Counted from the stretch's first letter, positions 7,310-17,446 are shown. The stretch is 64,000 bases of DNA from Allokutzneria sp. NRRL B-24872 (GCF_002155965.1 NZ_MUMH01000078.1:17995-81994); one strand, 5' to 3'. Made by a program: numbers and translations. Notes: a model not told the origin generated them from the letters alone.

Positions 7310-10039
7310 ATGTCGCTGGTGGGAAGGGATGCTGAGTCAGCGCGGATTCACCGCATGCTGACGAGTGCGCGCGGCGCGCGCAGCGGCGTGCTGGCGCTGC
7401 GCTGCGCGGCGGGCATCGGGAAGTCGGTCCTGCTCGACCACGCGGTGTCGATCGCCGAAGCCGAAGGCATGCGGGTGATCCGCGGTGCCGGGATCGAGTC
7501 CGACTCCGAGCTGGCTTACGGGGGCCTGCACCAACTCCTGTTCCCGCACCTCGATCGGCTGGGCGCCCTTCCCACGCCCCAGGCGACCGCGCTGCGGTGC
7601 GCTTTCGGCCTGGCCGAAGGAGACGACGCCAACCGGTTCCTGATCTCCGCCGGAACCCTGTCGCTGCTCGCCGATCTCGCTGAGGACCGCCCGCTGCTGT
7701 GCGTGGTCGATGACCTGCAATGGCTCGACCAGGGCTCCGTGGAGGCGCTGCTGTTCGCGGCCCGCCGCTTCGTGGCCGACCCGATCGCGGTGCTGTTCGC
7801 GGTCCGCGACACGTCGGCGCCGTCGGTGATCGCGGGCGTGGAGGTCCTGGACCTGCCCGGCCTCGTCGCGCCCGACGCCGCCCGGCTGCTCGCCGACCAC
7901 GCCCCGGAACTCGCCGAGCGACTGCGGAGCAGGGTGCTCGCGGAGTCCGGCGGCAATCCCCTCGCGATCATCGAACTCGGGTCGGCGCGGCTCGCGGCCC
8001 GCGACGTCGACGAGTCCGACCCGGCCGAGCAGGTCGGCCCGCTCCCGGTGACCCGCCGCGTGCAGGAGGCGTTCCGCCACCAGATCGTGGAGCTTCCCGA
8101 CCCCGCCCAACGCGCGCTGCTGGTCGCGGCGGCCGACACGACGGCGCCCGTCGCGACGATCCTGCACGTCATCGAATCCCTTGGTGGCGCTGCCAATGAC
8201 CTGGCGCCCGCCGAACGCGACCGGCTGGTCCGGATCGACAGCCGAGTCACGTTCCGCCACCCCTTGGTCCGCGCAGCCGCCTACCAGGACGCGCCGCTGC
8301 ACCGGCGGATCGAGGTGCACCGCGCGTACGCCGAGGCGCTGCGCGCGGACGCCGATGCCGACCGCCGGGCCTGGCACCTCGCCGCCGCGACCACCAAACC
8401 CGACGAGGTGGTGGCCGCCGAACTCGAAGGCGTCGCGGAGCGGGCCTGGCACCGAGGCGGCGCGATGGCGGTGTGCGCTGCCTACGAGCGCGCCGGTCGA
8501 CTCAGCGCAGATCGGGAGCTGAAGGCCCGGCGCATCGTCCAGGCCAGCCAGGCCGCGTTCGACGCGGGCAAGGCCGACCGAGCTGCTCGGCTGGCGGCCG
8601 AAGCGCTCGCGCTCACCACCGACATCGGCGTCCGGGCCGATGCCATCTACACCCGTGGCGCCGTGGAGTACGAACGCACTTCGCCGCGCGCCGACGCGGA
8701 ATTGACGCTCGAAGCCGCCGCGTTGGTGCGCGACACCGATCCGGAGCGCGCCGCGCTCACGCTCTACGAGGCCGTGCACGCCGCTCGGCACGGTGCGGCG
8801 CACGACCTCGTGCAGCGCGCAGCGGAACTGATGCGCGAGTTCACCCCGCCGAAGCACTGGGTGCCTGTCGTCGCAGCCCTTCTCGGCTGGGCGGAGATCT
8901 TCGCCGGACGTCCGGAACTGGCCGTTGGCCCGATGCGCGATCTCCACACCGCCGCGCGCGGCGGCGACGGGCACGACCTGATGCATCGGATCACCGCCGG
9001 GTTCGGCGGGCTCATGATCGCTGACGAGGACGACGTCATCGCCGAGACCGAGGACATGCTGGCCGCTGTGCGGGCCAGCGGGGCGTTGGGGTGGGTGCCG
9101 TACACCCTGAACGTGCTCGCGGTGGCACGGCTGCTGCGCGGCGAGTTCGCCGACGCGCGCGCGTGCGTGGCGGAAGGCGTTTCCGTCAGCGACGAGTTCG
9201 GGAACACGACCGAGAGCCTGGCCCACCGGTCGGTCGAGGTGTGGTTGCACGCCGTGTCGGGCGATGAAGCACGCTGCCGGGCCCTCGCCGAGGAAGTGCT
9301 TCTGCGAGCCCGATCCCGGCACCGGGTCAACGCCGAGATCGCGGCTTGGGGGCTCGGGATGCTCGACCTTTCCGCGCGGCGGTTCGGGGACGCGCTCGAC
9401 CGGCTTGAGCAGGTGGCCCAGGGGCCCGCGAGCCGCGACCTGTTGGTGCGGTCGGTGCCGGATCTGGTGGAAGCAGCTGTGCGCGGCGGTATGCCCGATC
9501 GCGCCCACGAGCCTCTGGCGGAGTTCCGGCACTGGGCTGAGCACGTCGACCGCCCGGTCGCCACTGGGCTCGTCCTGCGGTGCCAGGCTCTGCTTGCCGA
9601 GGACGCCGATGCTGACGCTCTGTACGTCGAGGCGCTGCGGCTCCACGAGCAGCACGGCGGCCCCTACGAACGCGCTCGTACTCAGCTGGTCTACGGCGAG
9701 TGGCTGCGGCGCCGTCGTCGCCGTGCCGAAGCCCGAGGCCATCTCGCCGCGGCGGTCTCCGCGTTCGAACACCTCGGCGCGCAGCTCTGGGCTGAGCGTG
9801 CGCGCGGCGAGCTGGCCGCCTTCGGCGAGCGGAGCGACGAGCCTCAGCGCAGCGGCCCGCTCACCCTGTTGACCCCGCAGGAGTTGCAGGTCGTACGGCT
9901 GGCCGCGGACGGTCGCACCAACAAGGAGATCGCCGCGCAGCTCTTCCTCAGCCCGCGGACCGTCGGCCACCACCTCTACAAGGCGTACCCGAAGCTCGGC
10001 GTCACCGCCCGCGCCGAGCTGGCCCACCTCGTCCAGTGA
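7310..10039 (+). CDS. Large ATP-binding LuxR-family regulator (LAL type)
   Basis: A 909-residue protein of the LAL/MalT class. The N-terminal STAND-type NTPase has Walker A AAGIGKS (about residue 35) and Walker B LLCVVDDLQWLD. A long helical, TPR-like sensor region follows. The last 65 residues are a LuxR helix-turn-helix (LTPQELQVVRLAADGRTNKE...). Such proteins activate transcription after effector and ATP binding. The nearest downstream gene is a YCII-domain gene 122 bp away, a possible target. The effector is unknown. Confidence 0.9.
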   Translation: MSLVGRDAESARIHRMLTSARGARSGVLALRCAAGIGKSVLLDHAVSIAEAEGMRVIRGAGIESDSELAYGGLHQLLFPHLDRLGALPTPQATALRCAFGLAEGDDANRFLISAGTLSLLADLAEDRPLLCVVDDLQWLDQGSVEALLFAARRFVADPIAVLFAVRDTSAPSVIAGVEVLDLPGLVAPDAARLLADHAPELAERLRSRVLAESGGNPLAIIELGSARLAARDVDESDPAEQVGPLPVTRRVQEAFRHQIVELPDPAQRALLVAAADTTAPVATILHVIESLGGAANDLAPAERDRLVRIDSRVTFRHPLVRAAAYQDAPLHRRIEVHRAYAEALRADADADRRAWHLAAATTKPDEVVAAELEGVAERAWHRGGAMAVCAAYERAGRLSADRELKARRIVQASQAAFDAGKADRAARLAAEALALTTDIGVRADAIYTRGAVEYERTSPRADAELTLEAAALVRDTDPERAALTLYEAVHAARHGAAHDLVQRAAELMREFTPPKHWVPVVAALLGWAEIFAGRPELAVGPMRDLHTAARGGDGHDLMHRITAGFGGLMIADEDDVIAETEDMLAAVRASGALGWVPYTLNVLAVARLLRGEFADARACVAEGVSVSDEFGNTTESLAHRSVEVWLHAVSGDEARCRALAEEVLLRARSRHRVNAEIAAWGLGMLDLSARRFGDALDRLEQVAQGPASRDLLVRSVPDLVEAAVRGGMPDRAHEPLAEFRHWAEHVDRPVATGLVLRCQALLAEDADADALYVEALRLHEQHGGPYERARTQLVYGEWLRRRRRRAEARGHLAAAVSAFEHLGAQLWAERARGELAAFGERSDEPQRSGPLTLLTPQELQVVRLAADGRTNKEIAAQLFLSPRTVGHHLYKAYPKLGVTARAELAHLVQ

Positions 10040-10161
10040 CCGATGCCGGTCATCGGCTTCGGCGGACACCAGTCACGATGACTGATACGTCAGCCACGAG
10101 CCCCGCCTAGCGTTTCGGTCATCAGCACAGCGGCCATCGGCCGAAGGACGAGGAGACGACA

Positions 10162-10530
10162 ATGACGAAGTACTTCCTGAGCCTCCCGCACGACTCCGCC
10201 GAGGAGCCGACGATGGAGAGCATGGACCCGGCCGAGCTGCACGAGATCATGGCCGCGGTCGGTGCGTTCAACACCGCTGTCCAGGAGGCGGGCGCGTTCG
10301 TGACCGCCGGAGGCCTTCAGCCGCCGTCGACCGCGACCACCGTGGACTACACCGGTGACAGCCCCGTCCTCACGCCTGGCCCGTTCGCCGAGGCCAAGGA
10401 GTACCTGGGCGGCTTCTGGATCATCGAGGCGGAGAACGACGACGTCGCGATCGAATGGACCAAGCAGGCTTCGCGCGCGCTCCGGAGCCGGGTCGAGGTC
10501 CGTGCGCTCCAGGAAGCACCGCAGGGCTGA
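10162..10530 (+). CDS. YCII-related (DGPF-type) domain protein
   Basis: A 122-residue protein with the YCII/DGPF fold: a KYFLSL start strand, an AGG-x-x-P-turn and the characteristic LTPGPFAEAKEYLGGFWIIE segment. The family is a dimeric alpha-beta barrel related to muconolactone isomerases. Many members sit beside sigma factors or regulators and their substrates are mostly unknown. GAGGAG precedes the ATG by a good distance. Its 3' end converges on the CPBP protease gene. Confidence 0.85.
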   Translation: MTKYFLSLPHDSAEEPTMESMDPAELHEIMAAVGAFNTAVQEAGAFVTAGGLQPPSTATTVDYTGDSPVLTPGPFAEAKEYLGGFWIIEAENDDVAIEWTKQASRALRSRVEVRALQEAPQG

Positions 10531-10541
10531 ACAGCGCGTCA

Positions 10542-11318
10542 TCAGCGACGCGACCACCACAGCGCGCAGGCTCCGGCCAGGAGCAGGACCACACCGTGCA
10601 ACACGATCTCCAGCGAGTACAGCCCCGGGTTGGTGTCGGTGAACGCGCCACCGACGGTGTTGTGACCGGTGTGGAATCCGACCGCGAGCCAGATCGTTCC
10701 GCTGGCCGCACGGCAGGCGGCGAGCGCGAAGCCGAGGCAGCAGGCCATCAGCGTGTACAGCACCTGCTGCCCGAACGACGTCGTGCCGCCCGAAGAGAAG
10801 ATGTGGAACGAGCCGAACACCAGCGCGGAGGTCACGACCGCGGTCGCCATCGGGCGTTCGCGGAGGACGGTGGCGAACAGGTAACCGCGGAAGAGCACTT
10901 CCTCGGGGAGGGCTTGGCCGAGCATCGCCGCCAACAGCGCCAGGAACAAGCCGTCAGGACGGAAGCCGGTTCGCCACTCGGCGGCGCCCATCACGACGTA
11001 GACGGCATTCGCACACGTCATCACGGCGGCGGAGATGAGGACGCCGAGCAGCAAGGGCCCGATGGCGCGGTTGAGGGTGATGTCGAGAGCGGCCCAGGGG
11101 CGGCGGTCGACGAAGCGCTGGAGGCAGTAGGCGATCAGCACGGCGGCGCCGGACATGACCAGCAGGCTGGCGTAGCCGACCGCCTGCTTCGGTAGCCCGA
11201 TCGCCGCGAACAGCTGCGCGGCCGATGGCACCACGACCATGACGGCGGCGAGGAAACCCATGAGTGGCAAGAAGATGCGCACTCCCCACGGCAGGCGTGC
11301 GCGGTGCTCGTCGATCAT
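10542..11318 (-). CDS. CPBP-family (CAAX-like) intramembrane metalloprotease
   Basis: A 258-residue polytopic membrane protein starting at ATG 11318. The family's first catalytic motif, LPEEVLFRGYLF (EExxxR), is present, followed by FGSFH, which supplies the second metal-binding His, and a third helix with AVGFHTGHN. CPBP proteases are homologous to Rce1; in bacteria they act in peptide maturation, bacteriocin self-immunity or unknown processing. No obvious substrate gene is adjacent. Upstream in-frame codons are rejected because they are Arg/Pro-rich and lack hydrophobicity. Confidence 0.87.
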   Translation of the reverse strand: MIDEHRARLPWGVRIFLPLMGFLAAVMVVVPSAAQLFAAIGLPKQAVGYASLLVMSGAAVLIAYCLQRFVDRRPWAALDITLNRAIGPLLLGVLISAAVMTCANAVYVVMGAAEWRTGFRPDGLFLALLAAMLGQALPEEVLFRGYLFATVLRERPMATAVVTSALVFGSFHIFSSGGTTSFGQQVLYTLMACCLGFALAACRAASGTIWLAVGFHTGHNTVGGAFTDTNPGLYSLEIVLHGVVLLLAGACALWWSRR

Positions 11319-11428
11319 GGCGGTGACGGTAGGGCGGCGCGTTCCACCGGCACATCGACCCGAGGGCACGGGCCATCCATGACCGCGGTCATGGATGCGG
11401 TGCGCCCGTGGTGTGACGCGGCGCGGCG

Positions 11429-12565
11429 GTGGTGGCTCTACTGTCGTTGCTCGTGAGGCCCCTGTCGTTCAGCGTGGTGTTCTGGGTCGTCGTCGCGGTT
11501 CCGGTCGTGCGCTTCGCCGCCGGAACCGGTGGCGGGCGGTTCGGCCCGCTGCCGCAGGCGCTCGTGCTCGCGGCGCTCGTGGCGGTGTGGCTGACGTTGC
11601 CGTGGGAGCGCACTTCGAACCGGAAGTACCTCGGCGCGGTGTTCTTCGCGCTGTCGCTCACCGCCGCGATCATGGGCGGCTACGGCGTCGAGGGGCCGCT
11701 GATGGTGGTGGCGCTGGCGAACATCGTGTTCCTGTTCGGGCTGAGGGCCGGCGCGGTGCTGTCGGCGCTGTTGCTGCTCGGCCTGGTGCTGAGCGTTCCC
11801 GCGATGCCCGGCGGGACTTGGACGGCGGCGCTGGCGCAGACGGTGTCCCTGGGCACCATGATCGCGTGCATGCTCGGCCTGGCCTCAGCGGTGACCGAGG
11901 CGCGGACGAGCAGCGAGTTGCTGGAGCGGGCTCACCGCGAACTCCGCAGGCACGCCGACCGGGTCCGTGAGCTGACCGTCGCCGAGGAACGTGCCCGGAT
12001 GGCGCGCGACCTGCACGATTCCACCGGGCACCACCTCACGGTCATCAAGGTGGGCTTGGAGAACGCCGAGCGGTACCGCGACCGCGATCCCGAGCAGGCG
12101 TGGGCGGAAGTCCGCCAGGCCAAGGAGTTGACGGTCGAGGCGTTGCTGGAGGCGCGGAGGTGGGTGCGCGCGCTGCGTCCGCTCGCACTGGACGGAGGGC
12201 TCGGTGGCGCGGCGCTCGCCGAGCTGGCCAGGTCCTTCGACGGCACCGGCATCACGGTGCGGTTCGTCGTGGAGGGAGCGGAACGTCCGCTCGGCCCCGA
12301 CGTCGAGCTGGTGCTCTACCGGATGCTCCAGGAGGGGTTGACCAATGCGCTGCGCCACGCGAACGCCCGCAGTGCGACAGCGACGTTGTGCTTCGAGGAG
12401 GAACGCGTGGTGTTCGAGGTGCGCGACGACGGGACCGGAGCCGACGCCGAGCCCGGCTTCGGACTGTCCACTTTGGCCGAACGAGCCCGTGCGGTCGGCG
12501 GCACGCTCGTCTCGGGCAGCGCGGCGGGCGGTGGTTTCTCGGTGCGGGCGGAGCTGCCGACGTGA
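11429..12565 (+). CDS. NarL-type sensor histidine kinase
   Basis: A 378-residue membrane kinase. The N-terminal 150 residues hold about five hydrophobic segments with no extracellular sensor domain. A dimerisation helix follows with the HisKA_3 H-box (ARDLHDSTGHHLTVIK; His at about 195), the N-box LTNALRHANA and a HATPase domain with GFGLSTLAERA. This layout is typical of actinobacterial kinases sensing membrane or envelope signals. GTG 11429 is the furthest start; GTG 11453 is also possible. It is coupled to the response regulator by a 4-bp GTGA overlap. Confidence 0.9.
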   Translation: MVALLSLLVRPLSFSVVFWVVVAVPVVRFAAGTGGGRFGPLPQALVLAALVAVWLTLPWERTSNRKYLGAVFFALSLTAAIMGGYGVEGPLMVVALANIVFLFGLRAGAVLSALLLLGLVLSVPAMPGGTWTAALAQTVSLGTMIACMLGLASAVTEARTSSELLERAHRELRRHADRVRELTVAEERARMARDLHDSTGHHLTVIKVGLENAERYRDRDPEQAWAEVRQAKELTVEALLEARRWVRALRPLALDGGLGGAALAELARSFDGTGITVRFVVEGAERPLGPDVELVLYRMLQEGLTNALRHANARSATATLCFEEERVVFEVRDDGTGADAEPGFGLSTLAERARAVGGTLVSGSAAGGGFSVRAELPT

Positions 12566-13197
12566 CCCCGGTGCGCGTGCTGGTCGTCGACGACCAGGTG
12601 CTGATGCGGCAGGGGCTGACCAAGCTGCTGGAGATCGAGGACGACATCGAGGTGGTCGGCGCCGCCGCCGACGGAGCCGCCGCGCTCGCGCTGGTCCCGG
12701 CCTGCCGCCCGGCCGTCGCCCTGGTGGACGCGCGGATGCCGGGCATGGACGGCGTCACGCTGATCGGCGAGCTGACCGCGCGGTTCCCCGGCGTCGCCGC
12801 GCTCGTGCTGACGACCTTCGACGAGGACGACTACCTCTTCGGAGCGATCCGCGCGGGCGCCCGCGGCTACCTGCTCAAGGACACGCCGCCGGAGGAACTG
12901 GTCGCGGCGATCCACAAGGCGGCCCGTGGTGAGAACGTGCTCGGTTCCCCAGCGGCGGCCCGGCTGATGGCCGAGGTGCGCGCGACCGCCGCTCGTCCCT
13001 CCACAGTGGACGAATCACTCACCGCGCGGGAGCTGGAGGTGGCGCGTCTGGTCGGCGCGGGCGCGACCAACGCGGAGATCGCCGCGACGCTGTTCATCGC
13101 CGAGGGCACGGTGAAGAACCACGTCTCGGCGGTGCTGCGCAAGCTCGTCCTGCGCCACCGGGTCGAGCTCGCGCTGAGATTCAGCGGCCGCCGATGA
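12562..13197 (+). CDS. NarL-type response regulator
   Basis: A 211-residue regulator with a receiver domain ([15 protein letters not shown]; phospho-acceptor Asp in [12 protein letters not shown]; Lys in [10 protein letters not shown]) and a C-terminal LuxR-type HTH ([20 protein letters not shown]). It starts at the GTG inside the kinase stop (GTGA overlap) and its own stop overlaps the start of a sigma factor (ATGA). The cognate kinase is the preceding gene. The coupling to a sigma factor suggests a shared output, which is inference. Confidence 0.92.
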   Translation: MTPVRVLVVDDQVLMRQGLTKLLEIEDDIEVVGAAADGAAALALVPACRPAVALVDARMPGMDGVTLIGELTARFPGVAALVLTTFDEDDYLFGAIRAGARGYLLKDTPPEELVAAIHKAARGENVLGSPAAARLMAEVRATAARPSTVDESLTARELEVARLVGAGATNAEIAATLFIAEGTVKNHVSAVLRKLVLRHRVELALRFSGRR

Positions 13198-14156
13198 CCC
13201 GTCACTCAGCCGAAAACCTCGCGTTCGGGAAACTCATCGAGCCCTATCGCGCGGAACTCCATGCGCACTGCTACCGCATGCTGGGCTCCGTCCACGACGC
13301 CGAGGACGCGCTCCAGGACGCGCTGGTCCGCGCGTGGAGATCACTGGAGCACTTCGAGGACCGCGGTTCGATCCGACCGTGGCTGTACAAGATCGCCACG
13401 AACCGGTGCCTCACCCTGATCGAGCGCCGCGCGCGGCGGGACATCCCCACGGACCTCGGTTCGGCCGGGCCGTTGACCGAAACGACGGCGTGGTTGGAGC
13501 CGTATCCCGACGATCGGCTGGACTTGGCCTCGCTCTCTCCTGAAGCGCGCTGCCTGACGCGTGAAGGCGTGGAACTGGCCTTCGTCGCTGCCCTCCAGCA
13601 CGTGAGCGCGCGTCAGCGAGCGGTCCTCGTCCTGCGTGAGGTTCTCGGGTTCTCGGCGCGAGAGGTCGCCGACCTGATGGACACGACGGTCGCGTCGGTC
13701 AACAGCGCACTGCAACGCGCACGCCACACCCTCGACGAACGTCGGCCCGCCATGAGCCAGCAAGCGACGCTGCGCTCCCTGGGCGAGGAACGCGTTCGAG
13801 CGCTGGGGGAGCGGTACCTGGCCGCGTGGGAGCGCGGCGACGTCGACGCCATCGTGGAGCTGCTGACCGAGGACGCCAAGTACTCCATGCCGCCGCTGGC
13901 GGAGTGGTTCCAGGGGCGCGAGGCCATCGCGGAGTTCCTTCGCGGCGGGCCGCTGACGACCAGCTGGCGCTTCCTGCGGGCTCGCGCCAACGGGCAACTC
14001 GCGTTCGGCACCTACATGTGGCAGGCGGAGAGGTCGCTCTACGTCCCGGCGGGTGTCGACATCCTCACGCTGAACGACTCCGGGATCGCCGAGGTCGTCT
14101 CGTTCCTGACCGCGGACTTCAGCTCGTTCGGCCTCCCAACGGAACTGCGCGGCTGA
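13194..14156 (+). CDS. SigX5-type ECF RNA polymerase sigma factor with C-terminal NTF2-like domain
   Basis: A 320-residue protein. Sigma region 2 (about 15-85) has [20 protein letters not shown] and [13 protein letters not shown]. Region 4 (about 130-185) has [21 protein letters not shown] SnoaL/NTF2-like domain covers the last 120 residues. This three-part layout is that of SigX5/SigJ-type factors, in which the NTF2 domain tunes promoter activity instead of an anti-sigma factor. It starts within the response regulator stop codon (4-bp overlap), so it is probably translated with the two-component system. Confidence 0.9.
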   Translation: MTRHSAENLAFGKLIEPYRAELHAHCYRMLGSVHDAEDALQDALVRAWRSLEHFEDRGSIRPWLYKIATNRCLTLIERRARRDIPTDLGSAGPLTETTAWLEPYPDDRLDLASLSPEARCLTREGVELAFVAALQHVSARQRAVLVLREVLGFSAREVADLMDTTVASVNSALQRARHTLDERRPAMSQQATLRSLGEERVRALGERYLAAWERGDVDAIVELLTEDAKYSMPPLAEWFQGREAIAEFLRGGPLTTSWRFLRARANGQLAFGTYMWQAERSLYVPAGVDILTLNDSGIAEVVSFLTADFSSFGLPTELRG

Positions 14157-14243
14157 ATGTCGGCGAAGGGCGATGAGTTCGGCCGCGTTCGCGGGTTGTA
14201 CCGGGTGAGAGCACCAGCCCCGAAACGGAATGCGAGCCGAACG

Positions 14244-15077
14244 ATGGGCACTGACGAACAGCAGATCCGGGACCTGATCGAACGCTGGGCCGCCGCCGTG
14301 CACGCGGGCGACATGGACGGCGTCCTCGCCGACCACGCCGACGACGTGGTGATGTTCGACGTCCCGCCACCCCACGACGGCGTCCGCGGCCTCGACGCCT
14401 ACCGCCGAACGTGGCCGCCCTTCTTCCTCTGGCAGGCACAGGGCGCTTCGTTCGAGATCGTCTCCCTCGACGTCACCGCCGGAGCGGACACCGCCTTCGC
14501 CCACGCCCTGCTGAGGTGCGGAACCCCGAGCGAACTCGCCGAACAGCCGGAGAACCGCCTTCGGCTCACGTTGGGACTGCGCAAGGAAAAGGGCCGGTGG
14601 GTCGTGGCGCACGAACACCACTCCTTCCCGCACACCGACGACACGGTGAACGGCACTGCTGAGCGCGAAGTGCTTGCGGTGCACCAGAAGTGGTTCGACG
14701 GTACCGCCGCCAAAGCCCTCGACGAGCTGATGTCCCACATCGCCGAGGACGTCGTCTCCTACGAGCACGACGAGCCACTGCAACACATCGGCGTCGAAGC
14801 CGTCCGCGAGGTCTGCAAGCGAGGGCTCGACGACGCCCCCGGCGCTGTCAGCTGGGCGGTGCCGGACCTCAAGATCCTTGTCCGGGGCGACATCGCGGTC
14901 GCCTGGGGGCTCAACCGCATCCGCGCCGAGTCAGCCGATGGCACGACCGAGGAGAGCTGGTCGCGGGGAACACGCGTCTTCCAGCGGACCGACGACGACT
15001 GGCTGCTGATCCACCAACACCTGTCGTTCCCCCACGACCCCCGCACCGGCGAGGCGAAGACGACCCTGCGGCCCTGA
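14244..15077 (+). CDS. Protein of two fused NTF2/SnoaL-like domains
   Basis: A 277-residue protein with two consecutive NTF2-like (SnoaL_3 type) domains. Domain 1 (about 1-130) begins EQQIRDLIERWAAAVHAGDM and ends VVAHEHHSFPH. Domain 2 (about 140-265) ends LLIHQHLSFPHDP. The repeated H-x-H-x-SFPH ending shows that the halves arose by duplication. Such proteins bind small hydrophobic ligands or act as minor oxidoreductases or isomerases, and no substrate can be assigned. It lies 87 bp after the sigma factor, itself an NTF2-domain protein, and may be a target or partner. Confidence 0.8.
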   Translation: MGTDEQQIRDLIERWAAAVHAGDMDGVLADHADDVVMFDVPPPHDGVRGLDAYRRTWPPFFLWQAQGASFEIVSLDVTAGADTAFAHALLRCGTPSELAEQPENRLRLTLGLRKEKGRWVVAHEHHSFPHTDDTVNGTAEREVLAVHQKWFDGTAAKALDELMSHIAEDVVSYEHDEPLQHIGVEAVREVCKRGLDDAPGAVSWAVPDLKILVRGDIAVAWGLNRIRAESADGTTEESWSRGTRVFQRTDDDWLLIHQHLSFPHDPRTGEAKTTLRP

Positions 15078-15100
15078 ACCGGACCTCACCTGGCCCGTAC

Positions 15101-16354
15101 TCATCCGGTCGCGGGTTGGCGGCGGAGTCGGGTCGCCGCGGCCACGAGCGGGCACAGCGCGGTGGTGGCCAGGGCGCCGAGGGTGCTGTCGGTGGCCAGG
15201 ATCAGCCGGACGGTTTTCATGGCTGCCGACAGGACTTCGGCGCCGCGCTGGCGCACCTGCGCTTCGTAGCGGCCGATCACCTCCGGGATCGTCGTGGTGG
15301 TGTCGGTGAAGGTGTCCAGGTGGGCGAGCAGGTCGGCTGCGTCCTGGATGGCCGCGCCGGCGCCCATGCCCGCGGTGGGCGGGGTGGCGTGCACGGCGTC
15401 ACCGAGGGCGGTGATGCGGCCCGCGGCCCAGGGCGCCAGGTCGGCGGCGCGGGTCGAGGCGGCGTTGAACCGGAACGCGGCCACGCTGTCGGGGTCGGCG
15501 CGCGCGATGACCTCCAGGGTGTGTCCGGCCCACCTGTGGCTCCGGAACCGGTCGAGCAGAGCGGTTCGCAGCGCGGCTCCGCGCAGCTCGCGCAGGGCGT
15601 CGGTGCGGGCGGACTCGGGGAACATCGCTCCCCAGATGTAGGTCGGGCCGGTGGTGACCGACATGCTCAGCTCGGGCGCGTCGAGGGCGGCGTTGCCGAC
15701 CGGGTCGAGGAACCCGACGTAGAGCGCGGCTCCGCGTGGGCCGATGCCCATCGTCGAGCGCGTTCCGAGCCGGAGCTGCTCGGCGCCGGTGAGCGCGCTG
15801 CGCCTGGTGCGGCCGGAGAACCCGATGATGCCGGCCGGACGGTTGGTCGGGGCCGCCGCCAGGTGGCGGGCGACGACCGAGTGGGTTCCGTCGGCGCCGA
15901 CCACCAGGTCCGCGGAGACCGACGTCCCGTCGGCGAAGTTGACCTGTGGGCCGCCGCCCTCGTCGGCACCGACACCCACCACGACCCGCCCCAGGTGCAG
16001 GTCCTGCCCGACCGCGTCCGCCAGCAGCGTGCGCAGCGTGATGCGGTCGACGTCGATGCTCGCGCTGCCGGACAGGTCCGGGCCGTGCCCGAGCACGCGC
16101 CCGCGGTAGTCCCAGAGCACGTCCCGCTCCCGCAGGCGCAGCGCGGACGCCGAAGCCAGCAGCCTGCGCACGACCTCCGGCGCGACGAGCCGCCTGAGCG
16201 CGGACTGGGCTCGCTCGTCCAGGGTGATGTGGTAGCCGCCGGTCGCCGCGACATCGGCGTCGCGATCGAACACCGCCACCTCGTGACCGCCGCGGCGCAG
16301 CCCAGCTCCCAGTGCGAGTCCGCCGATCCCGCCACCCACAACGACAACGCGCAT
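15101..16354 (-). CDS. FAD-dependent aromatic-type monooxygenase
   Basis: A 417-residue group A flavoprotein monooxygenase starting at ATG 16354. The N-terminal Rossmann motif is VVVVGGGIGGLALGAGL, the mid-protein DG motif is ADLVVGADGTHSVVA, and the FAD-ribityl GD motif is ITALGDAVHATPPTAGMGA. These enzymes hydroxylate or epoxidise substrates with NAD(P)H and O2. It is divergent from a WYL regulator across a 90-bp gap, the usual arrangement for a regulator and its target. The substrate is unknown. Confidence 0.9.
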   Translation of the reverse strand: MRVVVVGGGIGGLALGAGLRRGGHEVAVFDRDADVAATGGYHITLDERAQSALRRLVAPEVVRRLLASASALRLRERDVLWDYRGRVLGHGPDLSGSASIDVDRITLRTLLADAVGQDLHLGRVVVGVGADEGGGPQVNFADGTSVSADLVVGADGTHSVVARHLAAAPTNRPAGIIGFSGRTRRSALTGAEQLRLGTRSTMGIGPRGAALYVGFLDPVGNAALDAPELSMSVTTGPTYIWGAMFPESARTDALRELRGAALRTALLDRFRSHRWAGHTLEVIARADPDSVAAFRFNAASTRAADLAPWAAGRITALGDAVHATPPTAGMGAGAAIQDAADLLAHLDTFTDTTTTIPEVIGRYEAQVRQRGAEVLSAAMKTVRLILATDSTLGALATTALCPLVAAATRLRRQPATG

Positions 16355-16444
16355 TCCTGCCTGCCTTCCCTCGTCGGCTGTTGACGCTGACGCTGCCATC
16401 AGTAGTGGACACGGAATGGCCAGTACTGGTGGCACGATGAAGCG

Positions 16445-17446
16445 ATGGCGACAACGTCACACCGAGCGCTGCGGCTGCTGTCCCTGCTCGGCTCGCGCGG
16501 GACGTGGCCGCTGCGGGATCTCGCCGCCCGCCTGGACGTCAGCGAACGCACCGTGCGGCGCGACCTGGAAACGCTGCGCGAACTCGGGTATCCGGTGGTG
16601 ACCGTTCGCGGCCCAGCTGGCGGCTACCGGCTCGGCAACGGCCACACCCTGCCGCCGCTGCTGTTCGACCACGACCAAGCGCTCGCGATCGCCATCGCGC
16701 TGCAGACCGCTCCCAGCTCCGTGTTCGGCATGCACGACGCCACCGCCAGAGCCCTGCTGACCGTGCAGCAGGCCATGCCGGACACCCTCCGCGCCGTCAT
16801 GGAATCCCTGCGCCTGACCAGCTTGCGCAACTACTGGGAATTCCCCGCGCCGCCGATCGACCCCGCCGCGCTGGCCACCGTGGGCACCGCCGTGCGCCTG
16901 CGCCACGTCCTCGTCACCGAGTTCCTGCGTCCCGACGGAACGCGCCCTGCCCCCGGCGAGCCGGACTTCGCGGCAGCCCGTCGGCTCGAACCCCACCACC
17001 TGGTCGTGTGGGCGGGGCGGTGGTACCTCATCGCCCACGACCTCGACGAACAGCGCTGGCGAGTGGACCGGGTCGACCGGCTGCACCCGCGTCCCACCGG
17101 CCGCGGCTTCGCACCCCGCGAACTCCCCGACCGCGACCTCGCGCACTTCGTCATGAGCCACCACGACCGCGGCGACACCCCCGCGACCTGGGAGTGCACG
17201 GGCAGCGCCCGTCTCAACCTGCCCGCGCACGTCGTGGCCCGCTGGGCGCCCGGCGGTTCCGTCGTCGAACACCTCGACACCCACCACTGCCGACTCACCC
17301 TCGGCGCCTGGTCCTGGGCGGGCGTCGCCGGAATCCTCGCCACCTTCGACACCGACCTCACCGACCTGCACCCGCCCGAACTCCGGCAAGCCTGCCGGAC
17401 CATCGCGCGCCGCTACGCGGACCCCGGGCAACCGCGGCGGACGTGA
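16445..17446 (+). CDS. WYL-domain (YafY-type) transcriptional regulator
   Basis: A 333-residue regulator with an N-terminal HTH_11/DeoR-like helix-turn-helix (LRDLAARLDVSERTVRRDLE), a linker, a WYL domain (about 140-220, HHLVVWAGRWYLIAHDLD) and a WYL C-terminal extension. WYL domains sense ligands, possibly nucleic-acid-derived, and control conflict, repair or metabolic genes. The divergent FAD monooxygenase is the obvious candidate target. Its 3' end abuts the remnant of an SRPBCC gene. Confidence 0.9.
   Translation: MATTSHRALRLLSLLGSRGTWPLRDLAARLDVSERTVRRDLETLRELGYPVVTVRGPAGGYRLGNGHTLPPLLFDHDQALAIAIALQTAPSSVFGMHDATARALLTVQQAMPDTLRAVMESLRLTSLRNYWEFPAPPIDPAALATVGTAVRLRHVLVTEFLRPDGTRPAPGEPDFAAARRLEPHHLVVWAGRWYLIAHDLDEQRWRVDRVDRLHPRPTGRGFAPRELPDRDLAHFVMSHHDRGDTPATWECTGSARLNLPAHVVARWAPGGSVVEHLDTHHCRLTLGAWSWAGVAGILATFDTDLTDLHPPELRQACRTIARRYADPGQPRRT

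Noticed and set aside
7337..10069. Reverse-strand open frame of about 910 codons opposite the LuxR regulator
   Set aside because: The forward frame has Walker and HTH motifs; the reverse has none and shows antisense composition.
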